Part shown: positions 1-4,670 of the stretch, one piece after another
How the letters are laid out: each line of letters starts with the position of its first letter
How positions within the stretch are numbered: position 1 is the first letter of the stretch
DNA from: an uncultured Coriobacteriales bacterium
GTDB taxonomy: Bacteria > Actinomycetota > Coriobacteriia > Coriobacteriales > UMGS124
Assembly (NCBI GenBank): GCA_934662525.1
Contig: CAKUKJ010000083.1
Span: 1 to 8,190, forward strand
Direction: 5' to 3'
DNA: 8,190 nucleotides
The notes under the pieces: model-generated
The model's database searches: none
Told to the model about the DNA's origin: nothing
What the model saw: the letters and a program-made list of their open reading frames with translations, nothing else
Position numbers and translations under genes: made by a program

Positions 1-1015
1 CCACATGCTCGTCGGTGAAGGGGGAGGGGAGGATCTCGGGCAGCTCGGCCATCCGTAGGCGCTCGGCCATGACATGCGTGGTGCGTTTGCGGGCAAGCAC
101 CTCGTCCGCCTTTGCCTGGATGTCGGCCGTGAGCTCGTCTGCCATCTTGAGGCCGGCCTCGTCGAGCGCGGGCCGCGCGCGGTCGATGTCGGCGATGAGG
201 CGCTCCGCGTTGTTCTTGGAGTAGACGGTGTAGAGCTCGGTGTCTCCCATGACGGCGCGCGCGTCGACGGCGGAGTCTACAAGGAGGGGAAGAAGCGCCA
301 GGTATGAGGCCGGGTCAGCTTGCTGTGTGGCGCAACGGCGCAAGTCGATGACGAGCTTGCCCGCCTCGGTGCCTCCGCTTTGGGCTGCGAGCGCCTCACC
401 GGCCTGAGCAGCTGCCTGGGCCACCCTGCTTGGCTGCGCCAGGTCATCGACGCGCAGGACGACAGCACCGTCGCGTACCTCGCAGGAGAACTCGGGCTCG
501 GGCTTCAACACCGGATAGTGCCGCAAATCGAGGCGCATGACGTGGCCGTCGCCGGGGAAGACGTCGATGTCGTCGAACATGCGCATGGCCAGGTTCCAGT
601 CTTCCCGGTCGGTGCCGCGGCCCCAGAAGACGTCGGCGCCCATGTCTTTGAGCAGGAAGTCAATGCGGTTCATACCCACGGCCGCGATGCGCATACCAGG
701 GGCTAGGCGCGTCTCCTGGCGCGCTTCGGTCACATAGAGGAAGTTCTCGTGGCGCTTGACGCGAAAGCCCAGGTCGTACTCCTGATAGCTGCCGTCATGG
801 CAGGTGACCTTGCATGTCTTGGCGCCCGCCGTGGAGAGGTACTGGCGTGCAGCGAGCAGGAACTGGTCCGCATCGGCTCGTGCGTCGCGCGATGCCTTAG
901 CGAGCGAGTTGCCGCATGCCTCCGCGTTGCCGATGGAGCGCCTGCCGGGGGCCGCGTCCATATGCAGCGTCTCGCAGATTGCGTTGTAGCCAGACAGATA
1001 AAGAAATCCCCGCAT
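1..1015 (-). CDS. Partial S41-peptidase-like protein (3' end outside window)
   Basis: An open frame with no stop runs from an ATG at 1015 down to the window edge and gives 338 residues; the C-terminus is cut off. The start (MRGFLYLSG) is preceded by GAGAGGA about 8 bases upstream. There is no signal peptide or membrane segment. Residues of about 60-170 look like a PDZ-type module (ETRLAPGMRIAAVGMNRIDF is typical), followed by VVLRVDDL and KLVIDLRR, which resemble the S41 (C-terminal processing peptidase) core strand LVIDLRGN. The usual Gly-rich turn after that strand is replaced by CATQQADP. The catalytic Ser/Lys region, if present, would lie at or beyond the window edge. The frame has the strong third-position G/C bias of its neighbours, so it is a real gene. 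The S41 assignment is a visual fold match and uncertain; a non-catalytic relative is possible. It lies downstream of the flavin reductase but behind a terminator. Confidence 0.7.
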   Translation of the reverse strand, partial: MRGFLYLSGYNAICETLHMDAAPGRRSIGNAEACGNSLAKASRDARADADQFLLAARQYLSTAGAKTCKVTCHDGSYQEYDLGFRVKRHENFLYVTEARQETRLAPGMRIAAVGMNRIDFLLKDMGADVFWGRGTDREDWNLAMRMFDDIDVFPGDGHVMRLDLRHYPVLKPEPEFSCEVRDGAVVLRVDDLAQPSRVAQAAAQAGEALAAQSGGTEAGKLVIDLRRCATQQADPASYLALLPLLVDSAVDARAVMGDTELYTVYSKNNAERLIADIDRARPALDEAGLKMADELTADIQAKADEVLARKRTTHVMAERLRMAELPEILPSPFTDEHV

Positions 1016-1036
1016 CGGCCTATCCTCTCGCGTGAT

Positions 1037-1070
1037 GAAAAAGGGCACCCCGAAGACTCTGGGGTGCCCT
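1037..1070 (-). terminator. Intrinsic terminator after the flavin reductase
   Basis: On the minus strand the perfect 10-bp stem AGGGCACCCC/GGGGTGCCCT (1061-1070 with 1042-1051) closes a 9-base loop and runs directly into a T tract (1042-1038). It lies 46 bases past the reductase stop and ends about 22 bases before the start codon of the next minus-strand gene, leaving no room for a conventional promoter between them. Confidence 0.8.
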
Positions 1071-1083
1071 GAATGATACCGCT

Positions 1084-1102
1084 GTCTCGCTGGGGGCGAG
1101 AC
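1084..1102. other. Small perfect hairpin before the terminator
   Basis: GTCTCGC (1084-1090) and GCGAGAC (1096-1102) form a perfect 7-bp stem with a 5-base loop. It sits between the reductase stop and the intrinsic terminator, so the reductase transcript would end in two tandem hairpins. There is no T tract after this stem on the minus strand. It may protect the 3' end; this is inference. Confidence 0.5.
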
Positions 1103-1116
1103 GTCGTGCCGTTGGG

Positions 1117-3312
1117 TTACAGCCCCAGGTAGGCAGCCGCGCTCTTGCCGGCGACGCGGCCGTTGGTGAGGGCCATGCCGATGGAGTTGCCGGCAGCGGG
1201 CGTGGAGTAGCCGGTGCCGTAGCGGCCGCCCAGGTCGGCGCCCGCGCAGTACAGGCCGGGGATGGGGTTGCCGTCGATGTCCTCGACGTTGAGGTTCTTG
1301 TCGGCCATGACGCCCGACATGGTGACCATTGCGGGGCTGGAGCCGCTGCGGCCGCAGGAGCCGGAGAAGCCGTAGTACAGCGGCCCCTCGATCGGGATCA
1401 TGGCCTCTGCGTTCTTGCCGAACTCCGGGTCGCAGGTGTAGGTGCCGTCCTGGCAGGCGTAGCACAGGTCGTTGTAGTGGTTGACGGCGGCCACGAAGCC
1501 GTCGACGTCCTCGATGCCCAGGCCCTTGGCCAGGTTCTCAAGGCTGTCGGCCTTGTAGATGCCGCCGCCCATGCGCTCGGCGGTCGTCATGCCGGTGACG
1601 TTGATCTGGCTGTTGACATCGCCGGTCTCGATGTCGTACATCATGTCCATGATGTACTCGGGGCGGCCGAAGTTGGGGCCGGTGTGCTCGAGGCCGCAGC
1701 TGGCGATGTGCTTGAGGTAGTCGCCGCCGATGATGCCGTAGCATGCGCCCGTCTTGCGGCTGCATGCGTCGCCGGCCGCGGTGATGTTGCCCTCGTTGCA
1801 GAAGCGCTGCATGTTCTCGTCGAGCCACAGGTGGCAGTTGGCGCCCCAGGTGCCGGAGGGGCCGCCGCCCAGGGACATATGGCCGCGCGGGGAGGGATCG
1901 ACGAAGCCGCCGGCCCAGCACAGCATCTTGACGCCCGAGCCATCGCCGGCGCAGGCCATGCCGCCGCCGTTGAAGTCCTCCTTGAGGCCGCCGGTGCGCT
2001 CGTACTTCTCCTGAAGCTCGTTGAGCAGGGCCCAGCACATGTCGGCGTTCTGGATGTAGCCGCCGGCGCAGGAGACCACGGCCTTGCAGTTGAACTTGAC
2101 GTAGCGGTCGGCGTCGGCATCGTAGACGATGACACCGGTCACGGTGCCGTCATCAGCCTGCACGACCTTGTAGCCCTTGTAGCCCAGGAAGACCTGAGCG
2201 CCCAGGCTGTAGGCCTTGGCCAGGCACGCCATCTGCACGTTGCCGATGATGGAGGACGCGGCGACGCCGCCGTGGCCCTCGCGGCCGTGGAAGTGGCCCA
2301 TCATCTGGATGGTGGTGGCCCAGGTCTTGGTGCCGGGCGCCTTGGGGTAGTTGACGTGGTCGAGGCACTGGTTGTTGTTGTCGTAGAAGGACGCGCAGGC
2401 GTCGTAGAGGGCCTGGTAGCCCGCCTGGTAGCCCTCCTCGGTGGTCTCGCAGTTGGGGTCGACGGCAAGCGAGGCCCAGTCGATGTCGGCCGTGAGCTCC
2501 TTGACCTTGTCGGCGTCGAACATGGCCTGGATGATGATCTTGCCGTTGCGGGTGACGTCGTAGGTGTAGAACGACTCGTCGATGTCCTGCTCGTAGGCGC
2601 CGCCGGCGGTGTATTCGTTGTTCGTGAGCGCCAGGTCGGTGACGAGCTGGTTGTACAGCTCGTGGCGGTCGGAGTCCTCGACGGCCTCCTTCATGCACTC
2701 AAGCATGTTGTCGAGCGTCTCGCCGGAGTTGTTCACATAGGAGGCGACGACTTCCTGGCTCACACGGCCGCCCGAGCGGGTCGTGAACTCGTTGATGACC
2801 TCGCCGAGGTTGTACTCGGCGAAACCGGCGTTCTTCACGAAGTCGGCGTTCCAGGCGGCGGCGTCCTCGCCGATGTACATGAGGTAGGTGCTCTTCTCGC
2901 ACATGGCGACCTTCGCGCCGGCCTCGGCCAGGGCGAGCGTGGCCTGCGTGCCGGCGTGGCCGCCGCCGATGACCACGACGTCGTAATCGTCGATCTCCTC
3001 GGCAATCTCTACGTCGTCGGGGGTGCCCAGCCAGTCGCCGGCGCCGGCGTAGCCGAACGTGCGGCCTTCCGCAGCCGCAGCCTCGCGTGCCGCGGGGACG
3101 TCCTTGGGTGCAGCCTGGGGACCAGGGCCGCCGCCCTCTCCGCCCTGGCCGCCCTCGCCCTCAGGCGCGCCTTCGCCGCCCTCGGCCGGGGCGCCTTCGC
3201 CCTCGGCGGGCGCCGGGGCCTCCTCGGCCAACGCCGTGGATGCGGCCAGGGCCAGCGCCATGGCGCTGCCGGCGGCCACAAAGTTGCGGCGGGTCATGTC
3301 GGTCTTACTCAT
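1117..3312 (-). CDS. Tat-exported FAD-dependent reductase (fumarate reductase flavoprotein fold)
   Basis: This 731-residue flavoprotein belongs to the FAD_binding_2/fumarate-reductase-like family, which in gut Coriobacteriia reduces C=C or other bonds of fumarate-like, urocanate-like or diet-derived acceptors outside the membrane. The start at 3312 (MSKTDMTRR) has GGAG 6 bases upstream and places the Tat motif TRRNFV at residues 7-12; an ATG at 3351 would add 13 residues with no good ribosome site. A hydrophobic stretch ends at a likely cleavage site ALA|EE (after residue 29). Residues 30-75 are a Pro/Gly/Glu/Ala low-complexity linker. The Rossmann motif GGGHAG is at 116-121; other family motifs are AGDG (455-458), RFCNE (503-507) and the C-terminal FAD segment AGADLGGRYGTGYSTPAAGN (690-709). 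There is no CxxCH haem motif and no FMN-binding domain, so electrons must come from a separate carrier. The mature protein has about 21 cysteines. The substrate cannot be predicted. Confidence 0.9.
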   Translation of the reverse strand: MSKTDMTRRNFVAAGSAMALALAASTALAEEAPAPAEGEGAPAEGGEGAPEGEGGQGGEGGGPGPQAAPKDVPAAREAAAAEGRTFGYAGAGDWLGTPDDVEIAEEIDDYDVVVIGGGHAGTQATLALAEAGAKVAMCEKSTYLMYIGEDAAAWNADFVKNAGFAEYNLGEVINEFTTRSGGRVSQEVVASYVNNSGETLDNMLECMKEAVEDSDRHELYNQLVTDLALTNNEYTAGGAYEQDIDESFYTYDVTRNGKIIIQAMFDADKVKELTADIDWASLAVDPNCETTEEGYQAGYQALYDACASFYDNNNQCLDHVNYPKAPGTKTWATTIQMMGHFHGREGHGGVAASSIIGNVQMACLAKAYSLGAQVFLGYKGYKVVQADDGTVTGVIVYDADADRYVKFNCKAVVSCAGGYIQNADMCWALLNELQEKYERTGGLKEDFNGGGMACAGDGSGVKMLCWAGGFVDPSPRGHMSLGGGPSGTWGANCHLWLDENMQRFCNEGNITAAGDACSRKTGACYGIIGGDYLKHIASCGLEHTGPNFGRPEYIMDMMYDIETGDVNSQINVTGMTTAERMGGGIYKADSLENLAKGLGIEDVDGFVAAVNHYNDLCYACQDGTYTCDPEFGKNAEAMIPIEGPLYYGFSGSCGRSGSSPAMVTMSGVMADKNLNVEDIDGNPIPGLYCAGADLGGRYGTGYSTPAAGNSIGMALTNGRVAGKSAAAYLGL

Positions 3313-3454
3313 GAAGAGCTCCAATCCCGTTGCGTTCCAACAGATGTTCATCCACCCGGGGCGTGCCGTCTATGTGAGACGCGCGCCCACGTGTGGACTA
3401 GGTCGAACTCTACTTTTCTTTGACTGCCAAAAAGGGTTATCCTTAGCATATCAG

Positions 3455-3482
3455 TTGAACCCGGCCAAACCTCGGGTATTAT
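3455..3482 (+). promoter_or_regulatory. Promoter of the DtxR-family regulator, with internal inverted repeat
   Basis: TTGAAC (3455-3460) and TATTAT (3477-3482) are separated by 16 bases and form a good sigma-70-type promoter reading into the regulator at 3534, with an untranslated leader of about 45 bases. The inverted repeat ACCCG-N9-CGGGT (3459-3477, 19 bases) fits almost exactly between the two hexamers, and a second one, GTTTT-N7-AAAAC (3490-3506), lies just after the expected start of transcription. Both are candidate operators, perhaps for autoregulation. GGGTT-N19-AACCC (3434-3462) also overlaps the -35. No convincing promoter could be fixed for the divergent reductase, which must start within 3313-3500 on the minus strand. 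Confidence 0.6.
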
Positions 3483-3533
3483 GGCGGCGGTTTTAGCAGC
3501 CAAAACAACCCTTGGCCAGAAAGGTGCGAAGCT

Positions 3534-3959
3534 ATGACCATCGAAGGGACCGTCGCGCTGACCCCGGCGCACGAGGATTACATCGAAGCCATCGTCGAGC
3601 TTGAGGAGTCGCAAAGCCACCCCGAGATTCGCTCGGTGGACATCGCGAACTTGCTGAGCGTTTCCAAGGCCAGCGTCAACAAGGCGGTGCAGACCCTGCG
3701 CGACGCCGGTTACATCGAGCAGGAGCGTTACGGCCGCATCACCTTGACCGACGAGGGCCGTGCCTACGGCAAGGAGATTTGGGCCCGCCACAACATGCTG
3801 CGCCGTTTCCTCATCGACGACCTGGGCCTGGACGAGGACAGGGCAAGCGAGGAGGCCTGCGAGATGGAGCACACCGTCTCGAGCGACACCATCATGCGTT
3901 GGAGTGCCTGGCTCGATCGCGTGCACGCCGCCATGGGCACCGAGGAGAAGGCCGAGTAG
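3534..3959 (+). CDS. DtxR/MntR-family metal-dependent transcriptional repressor
   Basis: This 141-residue protein has the length and layout of short (MntR-like) members of the DtxR family, with no C-terminal SH3-like domain. Residues of about 10-75 form the winged helix-turn-helix (HEDYIEAIVELEE, then RSVDIANLLSVSKASVNKAVQTL and the wing YGRITLTDEG); residues of about 78-135 form the dimerisation and metal-binding helices. By alignment with known members the likely ligands are D15, E18, H86, C109, E112 and H113. Asp/Glu at the N-terminal helix is MntR-like, while Cys in the ACxxEH motif is DtxR/IdeR-like, so Mn versus Fe preference is unclear. The ATG at 3534 has AAAGGTG about 8-9 bases upstream. 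It is transcribed divergently from the exported flavin reductase and probably controls itself and perhaps that gene; this is inference from position. Confidence 0.92.
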   Translation: MTIEGTVALTPAHEDYIEAIVELEESQSHPEIRSVDIANLLSVSKASVNKAVQTLRDAGYIEQERYGRITLTDEGRAYGKEIWARHNMLRRFLIDDLGLDEDRASEEACEMEHTVSSDTIMRWSAWLDRVHAAMGTEEKAE

Positions 3960-3983
3960 CCTGCGCCGCAAGAGCGCCGATGC

Positions 3984-4041
3984 GCCCGCTCCCTTGACCG
4001 CGCCGGCATGGGTCGGCCGCGGCAAAGGGGGCGGGCTTTTT
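3984..4041 (+). terminator. Branched intrinsic terminator of the regulator gene
   Basis: GCCCGCTCCC (3984-3993) pairs with GGGGGCGGGC (4027-4036), 10 bp with one G-T wobble, followed at once by TTTTT (4037-4041). The enclosed 33 bases contain a second stem, CCGCG (3998-4002) with CGCGG (4018-4022), extended by CCG/CGG. The stem begins 25 bases after the regulator stop. Confidence 0.8.
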
Positions 4042-4111
4042 GGTTTGTTTTCAGCATTGTGTAGGCACGTTACGACCACAAACGAGAGTTCAGTTTGCGC
4101 ATAATACATGG

Positions 4112-4247
4112 CAGGCACTTGAAGCCCCCCTTACTTCAAGAACGCGCGACGGGATCCCCTTACCCGTCAAGACGCGCCACAACTCGAACAGGCTGCGTCG
4201 CATCCCTCCTTGCTGAGGCCCGGTCCCCCACCGGGCCTCGCGCTGTT
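4112..4247 (+). ncRNA. Candidate small RNA with C-rich loops
   Basis: Three stems follow one another. Hairpin 1 is CTTGAAG/CTTCAAG (4118-4124 with 4134-4140), a perfect 7 bp with loop CCCCCCTTA. Hairpin 2 is GACGGG/CCCGTC (4148-4153 with 4163-4168) with loop ATCCCCTTA, extended by GCGC/GCGC (4144-4147 with 4174-4177) across a 5-base bulge. Hairpin 3 is GAGGCCCGGT/ACCGGGCCTC (4215-4224 with 4230-4239), a perfect 10 bp with loop CCCCC, then CGCGCTGTTTAAG. Both first loops are nine bases and share CCCCTTA, and the unpaired stretch before hairpin 3 holds CCCTCCTT, which contains the 16S rRNA anti-Shine-Dalgarno core CCTCCTT. C-rich loops are known from base-pairing sRNAs that block ribosome sites. 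A CATAAT at 4100-4105 could be a -10 but has no good -35, and the T tract at the end is weak. It is a structural prediction only; the region could instead be an untranslated leader. Confidence 0.35.
4215..4247 (+). terminator. Strong GC hairpin with weak T tract
   Basis: The perfect 10-bp stem GAGGCCCGGT/ACCGGGCCTC with a C5 loop is followed 5 bases later by a short T run (TTT at 4245-4247). The stem is excellent for termination, but the T tract is short and displaced, so efficiency is doubtful. Nothing T-rich follows it on the minus strand. Confidence 0.4.
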
Positions 4248-4281
4248 TAAGGGACTTGCTAAAACAGGTTATATCCGATCG

Positions 4282-4381
4282 CCGAGGCCCATCTACTGCG
4301 TTCCACAGGACCTCATGTACGTCCAGTACACATCGGCCCTGTGCGCCTTGTAGATGGGCCTCGGTCTGGCTGGAATGGTTT
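4282..4381 (+). repeat. Structured tandem element, copy 1
   Basis: A perfect 15-bp outer stem, CCGAGGCCCATCTAC (4282-4296) with its complement at 4350-4364, encloses a second stem CACAGG/CCTGTG (4304-4309 with 4338-4343) and an apical stem TGTAC/GTACA (4316-4320 with 4326-4330) around loop GTCCA. The intervening internal loops are nearly symmetrical (7/6 and 6/7 bases). The 3' tail TCTGGCTGGAATGG then runs into TTTTT. From 4321 to 4381 it is repeated at 4440-4500 with 53 of 61 identical positions. TCCAG of the apical region (4322-4326) can pair with CTGGA in the tail (4370-4374), a possible pseudoknot. A weak -10 (TATATC, 4270-4275) would start transcription at about the first base of the stem. 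The strand is assigned only because the downstream operon is on plus. It could be a leader RNA or a dispersed REP-like hairpin. Confidence 0.6.
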
Positions 4382-4403
4382 TTGCTTCCTGCGCCGCGTT
4401 CCG

Positions 4404-4500
4404 CGAGAGCTCATGCGCGGTGCGCACCCTTTGGGTGTAGTCCAGAACACATCGAACCTGTGCGCCTTGCGTATGGGCCTCGGTCTGGCTGGGGTGGTTT
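4404..4500 (+). repeat. Structured tandem element, copy 2
   Basis: The right half (4440-4500) is a clear copy of 4321-4381. The left arm looks unlike that of copy 1, yet it still pairs: CGAG (4404-4407) and GCTCATGCGC (4409-4418) pair with GCGTATGGGCCTCG (4469-4482), 14 bp with one bulged A and two G-T wobbles. The stem continues inward with GCGCAC/GTGCGC (4422-4427 with 4460-4465) and an apical GTGT/ACAC (4435-4438 with 4447-4450). Two base pairs differ from copy 1 by changes on both sides (A-T to G-C, T-A to C-G), and others are wobble-compatible. The apical TCCAG (4441-4445) and the tail CTGGG (4489-4493) again allow a pseudoknot. Conserved pairing with changed sequence argues that the fold matters. 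Confidence 0.6.
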
Positions 4501-4593
4501 GGGGCTGAGTGCCGTTTGCCGGCTGTTGAATGCCGTTCGGGGGCAATCGCTGAATAAAGAAACGTCGTGGAAACCGGCCTGCTTTTGGGTGCC

Positions 4594-4670
4594 TACAATT
4601 CGCCCATAAGCGTGCCTGCCGCAGGAGAGGCTCGGCGCGCCGACGTATCCGTCTTCGGCAGGAGGCTCCC
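4594..4670 (+). promoter_or_regulatory. Possible promoter and SD-occluding leader of the permease operon
   Basis: TACAAT (4594-4599) is a fair -10 element, but no good -35 is seen at the right distance. The leader contains CCTGCCG (4615-4621), which can pair over 7 bp with CGGCAGG (4656-4662); that right arm covers the first half of the Shine-Dalgarno AGGAGG (4660-4665), which sits 5 bases before the ATG at 4671. The left arm can alternatively form a small local hairpin CCTG/CAGG (4615-4618 with 4622-4625), so the two folds exclude each other. In between lies the perfect 12-base palindrome TCGGCGCGCCGA (4632-4643). Confidence 0.35.

Larger units (their letters stand above)
3960..4670. other. 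Gene-free but highly structured intergenic region
   Basis: No credible coding frame fills these about 710 bases. Order of contents: regulator terminator (3984-4041); an AT-richer stretch with no assignable feature except a CATAAT at 4100-4105 (4042-4117); a cluster of hairpins with C-rich loops (4118-4239); a possible weak promoter (TATATC at 4270-4275); two copies of a structured tandem element (4282-4381 and 4404-4500); an unassigned stretch with a small repeat of TGCCGTT (4501-4590); and the permease leader (about 4606-4670). A 117-codon plus-strand frame across the repeats was judged non-coding because the copies are 119 bases apart and so fall in different frames. Confidence 0.75.

Noticed and set aside
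320..1072. Two plus-strand open frames (320-706 and 749-1072) at the left end
   Set aside because: They lie opposite a continuous minus-strand frame with a start, ribosome site and plausible fold; the second even runs through the intrinsic terminator.
1477..3423. 648-codon plus-strand open frame opposite the flavin reductase
   Set aside because: It is an antisense shadow caused by the strong third-position G/C bias; its product is an Ala/Val/Gly/Asp/Leu-rich string without family motifs, whereas the minus strand encodes a clear flavoprotein.
3313..3500. Specific promoter for the reductase on the minus strand
   Set aside because: Candidate pairs such as TTGGCC with TAAGGA at 17 bases match the consensus too poorly to call.
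3348..4118. 256-codon minus-strand frame opposite the regulator
   Set aside because: It covers the regulator, its promoter and its terminator in antisense and shows no recognisable motif.
4282..4500. CRISPR array or insertion-sequence ends
   Set aside because: There are only two repeat units of imperfect identity with a long spacer, no regular spacing, and no transposase or flanking target duplication is visible.
4256..4609. 117-codon plus-strand frame across the tandem elements
   Set aside because: The two repeat copies are 119 bases apart, not a multiple of three, so they are read in different frames; there is no good ribosome site and the codon use is atypical.
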